NCBI GenBank assembly: GCA_030789695.1
Contig: CM061140.1
Coordinates: forward strand, 174,678,319 to 174,742,318
DNA from: Scilla litardierei
Taxonomy: Eukaryota; Streptophyta; Magnoliopsida; Asparagales; Asparagaceae
Reading direction: 5' to 3'
DNA: 64,000 nt
A program made the translations under genes and the position numbers. Under the pieces are notes generated by a model. The model was not told where the DNA came from and made no database searches. It saw only the letters and a program-made list of their open reading frames with translations. Of the stretch, positions 23,401-34,550 are shown piece by piece (position 1 is the stretch's first letter; each line of letters begins with the position of its first letter).

Positions 23401-24854
23401 CAGATATCCATTAATCTCATATGAGAAATTTGCTTTATGATATCTTATTTACAATGTTTTGTTTAACTATTGTAGTGTTAAAAATTCATGTAAGAGATAA
23501 AGAATGTTAAAATATACATATACACCTACACGTTATATTATGTATCCTGATGTAGCCATGCTGCTTGCTATCAATATCTACATAATGTCTTATCACCCCC
23601 ATCCTTGGTCCTTACTATGCTGAATGGTACTTCTGTTTTTGAATCTTAAATTCTAGCGTATAATGTTCTTTTTTATATGTTCATGTATCTTCATTTCTCT
23701 TAAATGCTACCGTGAAATCACTGTCAACTGCTTGATAGTTTGCCTCTTATGATTTGCAATGCGCCTGTGTTTCCTTCTATTCTCTGATGACCTTTTGGTC
23801 ATATTCGTTTCAATGTATTCTATTACTTGGTTTGGTTAGGGGGTTCTCTTATTGAATTTTAAATTATTTTTTTTTCTCTCCACGTAAATACTCATATTTT
23901 GAGTATTCTGTTTGTTACATGTGTTGCTTTCTCCTATCATTTGATATATAATGCTTATGATTCCTATATTTATTATGTGGAGATTTGAAATTTTTGATTT
24001 GAATGTATTGTATGCTTCTCCTATACATATTAGAATATCTATGTTACATTTGACAATTTTTTTAATCCTAGGGCTGACTAGGACAAGCTGACTAGGACAA
24101 ACATGTTGATAGAAAGACGGTTAGAATTTAGTCTTGGGAAATCAAGGGTTGAGATTGAAGATAGTAAAAAAATTTGGGGTGAAAATCAAATTTTTTTGGG
24201 GAAAGCTTTCTTGACTGCTTTGGAAAGCGAAATTATTATTATTAGTTAGCAGTGCTTTGGAAAGTGAAATCTTACTATTGATATGTTCTCTCTCCGCGAA
24301 AGAGGAGGGAAAAAACAAAGAATTCATCCTCATAATTTAATTGCGTCTATCTCTATCCTCTTCAAATTGTCATGCTCTTAGTCGTCGAGATCGAGCGAAG
24401 GAGCAGGTGATTTTAAAGCAGTACCAGATTATATGTATGGATTTCAATTTTTGATTTTTAAATTCATGTAATGGCCTTTTATGATTTGAGCCGACCTAGG
24501 CTGTAAACGAGTCGGGTTCGGATGGCTTCAAATAGTTTCCAAAACATTTAGATGTTCACAGGATAATAATAAATAAATTGACACAAAGTTGTGGAGTAGT
24601 TATACTCAAATCTTGGATTATCAGATCCAAATGACGTAGCACGATTTATATTATGGATAAACTGGAAATAATCTGTGCACATAGTTCACGGAGATAAAAA
24701 TCACACACTCATGATGCGAGACCTGTACGCAGCCGAAAAGAAGATATAAGTGTGAGTGCGTGTGTGGTTATCGTCTGGGGGTAATAAGTGAAAAAAGCAG
24801 TGGTTAAAGTTAAAAACATTGGAGAGCAAATGGAAAAAGGCCGAGGCCGCATGT
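23401..24854. other. Intergenic, with a dispersed duplication
   Basis: AT-rich and without a gene. Sequence at about 24060-24180 (AGGACAAG, GTTGATAGAA, TTTAGTCTTGG and GTTGAGAT blocks) recurs at about 25165-25270, on the far side of the first Helitron-like block. This suggests a duplication interrupted or flanked by Helitron insertion. Confidence 0.5.
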
Positions 24855-25134
24855 TAAAATTTTTTACGCTAATTTGTTATTATACGTCGAAGGCGCTTGC
24901 GCAGAATTTGTTGTTCTACGCTAATTTGGTGTTCTACGTCGAAGGCACCGACACCGAATTTGTTGTTCCGTGCCGAAGGCGTCCACGCCATAGACGCCGG
25001 GCCGCTAAATATTTTTACGCTATTTTGTTCTTTTAAATTTTTGCTGTGAAAATAATTTTTTGGGAACAGATTTTGCGAATTTTGAGGGGGAAAATCTAAA
25101 ATGAACCGTGCCTGCGAGCACGTGTTATGACTAG
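24855..25134 (+). mobile_element. Helitron 3' end with short repeat array (first copy)
   Basis: The right terminus CTAG at 25131-25134 is followed by T. It is preceded by a hairpin with stem CGTGC (25107-25111) and GCACG (25118-25122), nine bases before the CTAG, which is the standard plant Helitron 3' architecture. Upstream lie degenerate units of the form ACGCTAATTTGTTGTTC followed by GC-rich GAAGGCGC-type sequence. The 5' terminus was not identified, so only the 3' portion is annotated. No Rep/helicase is encoded. Confidence 0.7.
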
Positions 25135-25434
25135 TCTATATTACAATTGATGATTTTTTTGAATTCTAGGTCTTACTAAGACAAGCGAATGTCATGCTGA
25201 TGTATAAAGAGGTTGATAGAAGAATGACTAAGATTTAATCTTGGTAAAAGAAGTGTTGAGATGAGTGCTATGAGAAGAGTACTTTTTTTGTTTTTTCTTT
25301 GCTTTTCAAATCACCCATAGTCACTACATTTGCGCAGAAAATCGTCCATTTCCCCTTTTTGCTAAAAGACCATCCCATTTCACTTTTTACCCACACACCA
25401 TACATTTGCACTTTCCCCCTTCATTTTCGTGAGT

Positions 25435-26148
25435 TTCTGTTTTGGCCCGGGTTAAATTTTTTTCCCCGCGCCGAAGGCGCCAGCGCCAATTATTTTACGT
25501 TGCACTTCCCCCCTTTATTTTCGTGTGTCTCTTTTGGCCCGGGTTAATTTTTTTTCCCCTCACCGAAGGCACTAGCGCCGATTTTTTTTGCGCTAATTTG
25601 TTGTTCCGCGCAGAAAGCGCCCGCTAAATTTTTTTACGCGAAATTGTTATTCCGTGTCGAATTTGTTGTTCTACATCGAATTTGTTGTTCCGTGTCGAAG
25701 GTGCCTACGGCGAAGATGCACGTGCTGCTAAATATTTTTACGCTAATTTGTTGTTCTTTTAAATTTTGGCTGTGGAAATATTTTTTGGAAAAATATAGAT
25801 TTCGCGGGGAAAATCTTAATTGAACTGTGACGCGCGCCAAATTTGTTGTTCCGCGCCGTTTCGCGCCGAATGCACCCGCGCAATTTTTTAAAGCTAATTT
25901 GTTGTTTCGCGCTAAATTTTTTACGCTAATTTGTTGTTCAGCGTTAAAGGCGCATACACCAAATTTGTTGTTCCGTGTCGAAGGCGCCCGCTTCGAATTT
26001 GTTGTTTCGCGCCGCTTTGGCCTTTGCGCCAAATCTAAATTTTTGCTCGTTTAAATTTTGGAGAGGGAAATAATTTTTGGGGAGAAAAAAGATTTTGAGA
26101 GGATATCTTAAATGAACCGTGCCCGAGGAGGGCATGAGTTATGACTAG
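25435..26148 (+). mobile_element. Helitron 3' end with long degenerate repeat array (second copy)
   Basis: Ends in CTAG at 26145-26148 followed by T. A hairpin TGCCC (26120-26124) and GGGCA (26130-26134) lies just upstream, and the flanking ATGAACCGTGC and GTTATGACTAGTT sequence matches the first copy. The interior is a run of more than ten diverged units combining AATTTGTTGTTCCGCG with GCCGAAGGCGCCCGC. Open frames on both strands here come from the repeat and are not genes. Confidence 0.72.
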
Positions 26149-27499
26149 TTCATCTATATATGTTGGTAGCATGCATGCCTGTACTTGTGATTTTCTTGCA
26201 TCATGGAAGTGCGTTGCCAATGGTCCTCATTATACATGACGAATATCATGGAAAACTAAATATGATTTAACACCATCATCGCTGACAATATCAAAAACTT
26301 TGATTTGGAGATTTTTGCAATCTCGTGTATTTTTGGTTTTTTGGTTTGTGAAATAAGCATGTGATACATCATTATTTTACTTGGTAACAGAAGTTAGTCA
26401 TCTTCTTTCTTCATGAAGCTAGCAGGAATTGAACTTGATGACAAAGGTACTACTAGTCTACTACCACTCCGAGTGCCCATGAGGTCGTGGAGTTCAAGTT
26501 ATTTCACCCAGATTCAGGCATCGCAAAGGGATTAAATAGTAACGGCTGCTTGTTTTAAGAGTGGAATAGCATGCTTCGGGGATGACGCTTTCAGAGGACT
26601 GTATATCCAGAACTCAGGGAGAAAAGGAAAACACGGTAGGCTTAGGGTCTGCATACACGATTTTCTGCTAATTAGCCAGAATTGATTGACAGGCCGGGGA
26701 AAGAAACTTCTGCTTTCTCAACCACTGGATGTTTGTTTGCCTACATAATTAGGTGTTGCATATTGTTAGAATTCTTTTCGTTTTTTTTTTGCCATTTTTC
26801 TTTTTTGTGGGAAAGAAAGGCCCGTAGTTAGGAATCTAATGTGATAGCTATGGGCCTTGTTGCATATCCGCCTTAGAGTTTGTAGTTTTCTGTCATCATC
26901 ATTTGTCAGATTCTCTTAAAATTTTAAAATGGACTTTAAATATGTTAAAATCAGCTGCAGTGTCTGTATTCTTTTGTATTATTAGACATATCATTTTCAT
27001 CTTTATATTTTTGTTACACCGCGATGTTTATCATGAGACAAACAGTCAAGTTCAGTTTTCATGAATTATTCAATACATGTTTATTGTTTGCAATCAAATT
27101 ACTGAAAAATTAACGTCATTCTTTACCTGACTTCTTTCTTGCAGTCCTTCAGCTGGAGCTTATTTGTAGGAATAAATTATATTGGTAAATCTATACTGCT
27201 ACTTTTATATGTCCTCTGTGATGTTGTATTTGATGGGTTTTCACAAACTTAAGTGAACATTCTTCATCGATCTCTGCATTAATTTTCTTTCCCTGTTCTT
27301 TTATTTTTTTATTTATTTTGCAAGCGGTTTAAAGTTTAATATTTTCCACTTTTTAGGCTGCAAATGTTAGTTTACTATGGATACGATAAAGGTGTGATCG
27401 GCTTGCTCAGAGAAGGATAGAGTCAGAGGCGTGGAATTTTGTATTATTTTTACATTAACTAAATAACCATCACTAATTGAAAAATGATAGTTTAGCAAT
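26149..27499. other. Intergenic, nothing recognised
   Basis: AT-rich sequence without recognisable exons, repeats or RNA genes. Confidence 0.4.
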
Positions 27500-27508
27500 G
27501 AACTGTTT

Positions 27509-28320
27509 ATGTCATACACGAATGCTACGGATTATTGGGGATTGCTGTTGCTTTGGCCTGCCTCATGTTCATTTCAGAGATTCACGTTTCTATTTTCTTC
27601 TTTACTTCCTGGTTTGATAATTTTTATTTATGCTGCTCATTCACTTGGCCATGTCCTTCCAGAGCGGACTCAAAACAAGCTGATCAATGTGGGCTCGAGA
27701 GCGGATGAATGTTTTGCATTCTTCTCCGTTTGGAAATTTGATGTCACCATGGAGATTGTGAAAGGTTTGCGCAATATTCTTCTGCAACAGCCTTTATGAT
27801 ATACTATCATCATCACATCAATTCGTAAGGTGCTTCCTGATGGCACGAGCCAGGCTCCTAAACTACGGACATTAAAACAATCCTTAACATTTTCAAGGGT
27901 TAATCTGGTCCAGTATCTCGGAATGCTAGAGTTGGTCACATTGCATCGAGCATGTTATGCATTGTTATCTCCAAGATTGCATTTTCCTTGTTCCATCAAA
28001 ATAATAATGTTCGTAATATGCCGACTGTCCACGTTATCAATTCTTATTACTAAAATGTTGAATCCATTGCTGGTGATTGCTTGGCCTGCTCCATGTTCTA
28101 CACTTCTACTCAAGTTTTGCTTTTCTATTCGTTATGTGATCTGATTTGTATTTTATCTTCTTTGGGGTACTAATGTCAGCAAGTCACATGTCCTTACAGA
28201 GTTGATCCGAAGGAGCCAATCAGCGTGGGCTCAAGAAAGATGGAATCTTTCATGTCTTGCGTTTTCCCCTGGCTGGAAAGGCTGGAAAGTTTGATGTCAC
28301 CGTCGAGATCGACAAAGGTT
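27509..28320 (+). repeat. Duplicated exon-like segments with splice-site-like borders (unassigned)
   Basis: Two related segments, 27663-27764 and 28200-28317, are each preceded by a similar pyrimidine tract ending in CATGTCCTTCCAG or CATGTCCTTACAG and each end in AAAG followed by GTTTG. Upstream of both is also similar sequence (TTGCTTTGGCCTGCC and TTGCTTGGCCTGCTCC). The second copy keeps one frame open across its whole length, with a GKFDVTVEI-like stretch near its end. In the first copy the matching frame has stops. This looks like a duplicated exon of an unidentified gene, probably pseudogenic. No other exons could be attached. Confidence 0.5.
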
Positions 28321-28637
28321 TGTCTCATATTCTTCCATAACAGTTCAACGTCAGATTACCTCAGAATACATAGATCACATTTGTTAGGCATGCAGATTTA
28401 TAAACTCAGGTAAACGCATCGCTTGCCAATGCATCACAGTTACCTATTTGCGTGTGATTTTGAGTAGTTTCGGCACTTTGATTTTCAGATGGGTTAGCCT
28501 GAGAGATGATGAGATGGAAGGTGCCAAATTTGTCTTGATTAAGTACAGATGATAATGATAAAATGATCGCCGCTTATTTTGGTGGCATACAATAAGATAA
28601 TAAGATGGAAGCTAACAACTGCCATTAGCTGCTCAGC

Positions 28638-29685
28638 TCAATCCAAGACGGGAGTCAGCAGGGGCTTGCCCGAGAAGAAAGCTTCCAGGTTATCGGTAAC
28701 CACCTGCAGCAAATTTGCAAGGGACTCCGGAGTGAAAACGGCCTTGTGAGGGGATAGAACCACATTGTCCATACCGAATAGCTCCTCCGGCACCGCTGGC
28801 TCGTTCTCGAAGACATCAAGGCCGGCGCCTCCAATCTCCCCCTCCCTCAGGCACCTCACCAGCTCTTCCTCGTCGACGAGTGCCCCGCGGCCCACGTTGA
28901 CGACGACCCCCTCCTTCCCCAACGCCAGCATGACCTCTCTTCCGACGATGTGGCGCGTCTCGCCGGTCAGTGCGCACGTCGCGATTAGGACATCGCTGTC
29001 GGCGGCCAGATCATGGACGTTGGAGAAGTATTTGTAAGGGGCCGATGGTTTCTTTGTTCTCGAGTGGTAGGAGACGACGCAGCCGAAGGCCTCCAGCCGC
29101 CTTGCGACCCTGGAGCCAATGCTTCCAAGCCCAATGATGCCAACTTGCCGGCCGCCAACCTGTACTCAGCAATGAACATAGAGTATCGGAGAGACACGTC
29201 AGCCCACTAATTTCCAACGGAGGAGGGTCCGAACTCACCGTGGAGCCGATGCGAAGCTTCCCATCCGCCGTACGCTGTCGCACGCGCCGATCCGCGGCGG
29301 AAATCCCTCGCAGCACGTCGATCAGCAGCCCGACGGCGTAGTCCGCGACGTCGTCGGAGAACGCGTCCCCCGCGTTGCAAACGGCGATCCCCCTCCGCCT
29401 GCACTCGGCCATGTCGACGTGGTCGACCCCCGCGCTTGCGGACACCACGCACTTGAGATTGGGCAGTTGGTCGATGAGCTCGGAGCCCACGGCCGGACCG
29501 AGGCCGAAGCAGAGTAGGACGCTGATCGAGCCCGCGTGGGCTGAAAGGAACTCGTCCGCCGGCATCGACGATTCCCAGGGCTTGAGGAATCGGAATTTTC
29601 GCACGAGGGCGGATTCGTATTCGGGCAAGAGCCGACGGAAGATGAGGACCGTTGGGAGCTCCGGCAGGTCATTTTCCGACGACAT
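28638..29685 (-). CDS. Glyoxylate/hydroxypyruvate reductase (HPR2/HPR3-type, hydroxyphenylpyruvate reductase-like), two exons
   Basis: A D-isomer-specific 2-hydroxyacid dehydrogenase that reduces hydroxypyruvate, glyoxylate or hydroxyphenylpyruvate with NAD(P)H, probably in the cytosol. Exon 1 is 29685-29239 and exon 2 is 29159-28638, with a 79-bp phase-0 GT/AG intron. The product is 322 residues, the usual family length. Exon 1 carries the N-terminal catalytic-domain sequence [27 protein letters not shown] and [18 protein letters not shown]. Exon 2 opens with the Rossmann dinucleotide motif [11 protein letters not shown], then the catalytic Arg in [10 protein letters not shown], the acidic residue in DVFENEP, and His in [14 protein letters not shown] chose the ATG at 29685 ([11 protein letters not shown]) over the in-frame one at 29769 because family proteins begin about there. 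No signal peptide is seen. Exact substrate preference among the HPR2/HPR3 group cannot be told from sequence alone. Confidence 0.93.
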
Positions 29686-29769
29686 TGTCGCTTCTTTCGT
29701 CCAAAGAGGCGGGCGCTTGACTGGGTGTTGGAGATACGTGTTTCTTTTATGTCCATTTATGGGTGGCAT

Positions 29770-30466
29770 TAGACATTTTGCTAACCAAATTACAGTTATT
29801 TACAAGTTTGCCACTTCTAGAGGGTGATGGCAAAATTGTAAATAAATGTATCATATTTAGCAAAATGTGAAATGTGACTAGCAGCACTACTCTTTTGAAA
29901 GGTAATTCGATAAAACCTTCATAAATCAGTGACATTGTAAGTTGGAAGGCTGTTTACTACTTGGTCGGTACATGGGCCACCATCCCCAAGAAAATGGGCC
30001 CCGGCCCATTATCGTTGGGCTTAAAGGTTAGTGGTGCTGAACTGGGCCCGCATGCAGCGGATCAGACCCGATCGGCTTGTACATGTTGGGCCGCGGGATA
30101 GACCAAACCCACTTGAGTTTTGGATTTGACTCCAAACCATGCCTAGTCCTCAAGAAATTAATCTAAGCTTATATAAACCCATTTACGTATTCTATTCATA
30201 ATAAAATATTTAGCACACTCATGTATCATTTGGATGTTGTCTTACATTGGATAAAGAATCCTTTAAGGAGTGGTTATCTGAGAATTAAATCCTATAAATA
30301 TGTATCTGTTATGAATACCTTATCTCTCAAGATATGGAGTTTGTATTCTATTCATATATTGTATCCGACCATTATATGAACTCTTCGTATTCTCTATAAA
30401 TAAAGGTCTAGGGTCTCCCCCAGAAAACACATTAACAACACGTTAGGGGTCTCCCCCCGACTTCAC
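29770..30466. other. Upstream region of the reductase gene and transposon edge
   Basis: About 285-370 bp upstream of the reductase start are GGGCC-rich motifs (GGCCCAT and TGGGCY type, around 29980-30055) like the site II elements of plant housekeeping promoters. A CTCTATAAATAAAGG box lies at about 30393-30407. It faces right and may be part of the transposable element that follows rather than of the reductase gene. Confidence 0.4.
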
Positions 30467-31942
30467 CTAGTATCTGCTCCACACAAAGAAGTTGGCCACC
30501 CCCTCGAGGTCCAAACTCTGAAGAAGGTACAGGTCCCTAGGGAGAATCGAGTTCTCCACCAATCGAGCAGTCGTCCCAAAGTCCAACATGGCCAACTTCT
30601 CCCTCCCAATGACGAAAGGGGGGTCGGTAAGGGTCACCCGCACAGGCCCTGAGGAACGAGAGGAAAGTTGATTGAGCAGTAGAGCTCGATCAAACTCCGC
30701 AGGGATCGGGCCGACCAAAGAGACGGGCGACACAATACCGCCCCAAGGCCACTGATCTAGAAGAGGCATCACGGGAGCCTGAGACACCCAAGAAGTCTCG
30801 ATCGCCCCTCAGACTCGAGAGGGGCGACCCCTATACCTTTCTCCATGGGTGAATGAAGAGGATTCTCCTCCTCCACTCGCCAACTTTTTCCTGGCTCCTC
30901 CTCCCCTTGGGAGGACATCTCCTGTTTTTGGCCGACAGTTTCGATCGGCTCAGCGACATTGGCAGCGTCGACGTCAACCATCACCATCGGCTTCGAGACC
31001 ACAACGGAGGAAAGGGGCGCAACAGTCCGAACGGGGGCCTGACTCGAGACCTCCCTTGAGGGGACACGGGAAGAAGACTCGAGGTCGGCCTAACCTCACC
31101 CCCTTGGAAGAATATCTTTGGTTGACCGCGAGGGGAGATCAAGAGCTTGACCCCTCAACACGAGCGCTCAACCTTTCAACACGAGCGCTTGACCTTTCTG
31201 CGCTCCTCTTTTTCTTCCGTTGCTCCCTCCATACCCGATCCACCCCAGAGTCACCGCTCTGGCGATTTCCGTTTGTCATATCTGCAAACAACGGGCATAA
31301 TTATCGTAAGTGGCTGTAATGAAGACACAGAGTCGAAATACATTAACCGGGCTTTACAAAAGGGTATTCAATGTATGACCATCCAACAGATACTGAGTCG
31401 ACCTCTCTCGCCTCGGTAGACCCAGAAGAAGCTTTGCCGCCTCAGCCTCGCCTGGCGACAACCTGGCTTTGACCTCATCCGATGATAACCGAGACTCTTC
31501 AGCAAGCTCAGGATTCGGAGAACTCCAACTATTGAGCATCGGTCCCAGGTTGGGAAGGACAAAAAACACAAAGGTGTCCTTCCCCCAGGGTCGGAAATCG
31601 GAAGGTCGTGTATAAGCCTCACTGTCGGACGAGCAACGATATGGTACAACACTTGGCGAGGGTTGGGTATATCCAGAAGAAATACTTGAATAGTCCAAGG
31701 GATAGTCGAACCCCACAGAGCTCACAAAGCACAATGAAGCCAACTAGGGGGGGAAAGCTTGGGGGAGCGAGTCTACAAAATGGAAAGCTCCGAAGAGCAC
31801 AGAACCACTACGATGAAGGGATGAAGAGAAAACCGGAGTCCTAGGCGAAAAGCTTTAAGATACACCCCAACCTCATTCTTCTGTGGAAAACAGACTCTCT
31901 CATCCGAATTAGGCACCCTAACCATAAAAGGATGGTAGAAAC
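30467..31942 (-). pseudogene. Degraded PF04195-like 'putative gypsy-type transposon' gene, truncated by a copia insertion
   Basis: Read on the minus strand, the segment nearest 31942 encodes VGVYLKAFRLGLRFSLHPF, the hallmark start of the plant PF04195-type domain. Continuation is spread over other frames (31743-31354), with a stretch PNLGPMLNSWSSPNPEL. A further block at 30787-30467 (DQWPWGG ... ILPRDLYLLQSLDLEGV) matches the second exon of the two related genes at 50.6-55.7 kb. Frameshifts and stops show it is dead. Its 5' part is missing because the LTR at 31943 abuts the coding sequence directly. This is the oldest layer visible in the nested cluster. Confidence 0.78.
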
Positions 31943-33629
31943 TGTTGGGTCCTGTGGATGGCAAACAACACTAGAAGGGGGGGTTGAATAGTGTTGTGCA
32001 AATAGTATACTTTTTCGCTCGTTGATGTTAGCACAAATAAAATCCTTCTAATGTTGCCTAAGAAGCCAAGTAGAGTGATCTACGCTTGGTTCTTAATCAA
32101 CAAGTTAATCTTATAGAAATATAAAAGATAAACAATTATGATTACAATCAGATAAGAGATCTTTACACACAGATAGATCTTTACACAACGGAATTAAATG
32201 TATGATCTTTGTAATATGCAAATGAACAAAGAATTACAAAGATATAATAATAAGAATTGCTTGCAAAGATAAATAATCAAACACAGAGAGAATCAAACGC
32301 AAACACAAGGATTTTTATCCTGGTTCCCCACAACCCTGGGTACGTCCAGTCCCCGACCAATCCGGTATGAGATTTCCACTATTGCCTTAGCAATACAAAT
32401 ACCTAACTCCACTCGTTAGGATTTCCAACCACCTAGACCTGTCTAGGATTTACCCTTGCCTCACAACCCGAGGACTTTACGACTGACAACACCTAGACTT
32501 GTCTAGTGTTCCAACAATCAACACAATGAGATATTTATCCAATACACCACAATAAATGATGGAGATTGGTTTTTACACCCGATTCTATAGCCAATCAAAG
32601 ATAGACAAATTTGTGTAGTGGCTTGATAGAATAAGAGTCTAGATCACACAAAGATACGAGAGAAATTCTTTGTGATCTAGATCTATTGCTTTTCAAAAAT
32701 CCTTTAAACAAGATAAAGAGAATAGTAATAAGGATTTTGAAAACGTTTTAGCCAATAAAAAATAAGAGTATGATCTTAAAAGAATTGATAAGAGAATATT
32801 GCAAGATCACAAATAAAATCAAATTGGCTAGAAAGAAATGAGAGCTTTGAATTCAAGAGTGTTTTCACAAGAGATTTTTGATTTTCAATAGTTGTGTTTT
32901 CACAAAAGAATTTAGCCCTTATTTATAGGGAAAAAACTGAGATTTGAAATTTGAATTTTCGTTGACTTTTGTTCCAAAAATTACGGAGTAAATTGCTCAA
33001 CGAATTTCAAAATTCAAATTCAAAAACGTCAGACTTTTACAGCTGGTAGTTGACTCCCTCATCTAGGTAGTCGACTCCCAGAGAGTTCCAGGAATTCTTG
33101 ACCTGTGTCTGGTAGTTGACTCCCTACTTTTGGTAGTCGACTCCCAGAGGAGTTTTTCCTGCAACTTATCTAGTCAGACAAGTAGTTAACTCCAGGGTGC
33201 GTGGAGTTTCACTACAAAAGTTATAGAGTGACTAGAGAAAGCTCTCTTAAAGTATTTTGAAGATAATTTAAAAGTATTTTCGAAATTGTTTGTGTGTGTG
33301 TTTTGTCTATATGATATGGCTTTAACAAATACCCTAAAGAGACAACGACACACTCACTATAGACTCAGAACATGTCTTCGGAAGTTTGATCAATTTGGTG
33401 AAGCGAAAGCGAGCTTCTCTTTGTGCTTCTTGTTCTGTTTGAGCTTGAGCTTCATCACTTGAGTTTAGTCATGTTCGTCTTTGTCTTTGAGCGTTGAAGT
33501 GTGCTTCTTTGAGTATGAGTAGAGTTTCGCAAATTCTGCACACTTGAGTGTAATGTAGTTAGTACACTAAGCTTTCATTTAGTGTGCTTATCATCAAAAT
33601 CACTTGGGGGTGGAATTCAATTTCCATCA
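31943..33629 (-). mobile_element. 3' LTR of a Sirevirus-like Ty1/copia element (minus orientation), 1,687 bp
   Basis: On the + strand it begins TGTTGGGTCC and ends TTTCCATCA, so the minus strand has TG...CA ends. Directly next to 33629 is a polypurine tract on the minus strand (AAAAAGGGGGAGAG, 33630-33643). It is preceded by repeated GGGGGAGA tracts and a GATGATGACA-like segment, as is typical upstream of Sirevirus 3' LTRs. The LTR holds a 66-bp duplication with GGTAGTTGACTCCC/GGTAGTCGACTCCC motifs (33045-33176). The five bases at 31938-31942 (GAAAC) are the left half of any target duplication; the other half is outside the window. Confidence 0.82.
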
Positions 33630-33812
33630 CTCTCCCCCTTTTTGATGATGACACCCAAATGAGAGAGAGAAAAAATGAAGTAAGTAAAAGATAATAAAAT
33701 ACATGGTATACTTACTCCCCCTGCTTTGATGCGGTTCTCCCCCTGCATCGAAGCAATACAAAAAACAGTATACATATAATGAATTTTTTTGTATCTCATG
33801 TCTCATGAATTT
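33630..33812 (-). mobile_element. 3' untranslated tail of the Sirevirus-like element, including polypurine tracts
   Basis: At least three minus-strand GGGGGAG tracts occur between 33635 and 33745. The sequence continues at 46481 after the nested chromovirus, and the AATTT target duplication (33808-33812 and 46481-46485) marks the break. Confidence 0.8.
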
Positions 33813-34080
33813 TGTAACGGCTGGTTTTCATGTATCCGGATTTATTATATTATAATATATGTTTTGGTGGATTTTCTCCTCTTGTGTGATTATCGTCTCC
33901 GTAACTTTCATTTTCGATCGTTTCATCGTGTTTTCTCGTTTCTTCCTTAGGATCATCGATTTCGGAGTATGTCATTCGTGACGGGCTTCATAACGGTCGT
34001 ATCTTACTATTAGATCAAGCCTAGGAGTCTTAGGAATCGATCCCGGAGCTCCGCGCTCCGTATCGGAACTTTTGGTGCTT

Positions 34081-34500
34081 ATTAGCCGGTGTAAGAAGGG
34101 GCACCGACCGACTAGATGACGATCCAGTCGGTCAGAAATCCTTCTTGAACCGACTAGTTGGCTTTCTAAATTTCTTAGAAGTTACTGTTTATCGTTAGTC
34201 GGTCTAAGAACGTTGGTTGACCGACTAGGTTGCAAACTAGTCGGTCGGCAATGCTTCTTTGACCGACTAACACATCATATAAATTTTAGTATCTGTACTG
34301 TTCACTCTTAGTCGGTCCAAGAACGTTGGTCGACCGACTAGTTCTCAAACTAGTCGGTCAGTAGTTGTTCCTTGACCGACTAACTCTTAGTTCAGGTTTT
34401 CGACTGGAGCTACTGTTTACACTTAGTCGGTCTACGTTGGTCAACCGACCGACTAGTTCTCAAACTAGTCGGTCAGTAGTTGTTCTTTGACCGACAAAGC
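34081..34500 (+). promoter_or_regulatory. U3 array of palindromic GACCGACTAGT/ACTAGTCGGTC units with DRE-like cores
   Basis: About 3.5 units at 113-115-bp spacing (TTAGTCGGTC at 34195, 34308 and 34423) end about 45 bp upstream of the TATA box. I count 18 occurrences of RCCGAC on either strand in about 400 bp. RCCGAC is the core of the DRE/CRT element bound by plant DREB/CBF factors. Four of them are preceded by TTG, giving a composite TTGACCGAC that also contains a W-box core (TTGACC). The 3' LTR has the same array at 44334-44753. Function is inferred. Confidence 0.7.
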
Positions 34501-34542
34501 AGTGCAGGAAACCCTAGTTTTGCCCTAGCCGCCACCAATCTC

Positions 34543-34550
34543 TATAAATA
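34543..34550 (+). promoter_or_regulatory. TATA box of the chromovirus 5' LTR
   Basis: TATAAATA followed by a pyrimidine-rich leader. The 3' LTR copy is at 44796-44803. Confidence 0.75.

Noticed and set aside
25634..26054. Open frames of 75-132 codons in the Helitron array
   Set aside because: Products repeat NNKF/RNNK or NLLFR units, dictated by the DNA repeat.
29321..29827. Open frames on the + strand over the reductase exon 1
   Set aside because: Shadows of the GC-rich reductase coding sequence on the minus strand.
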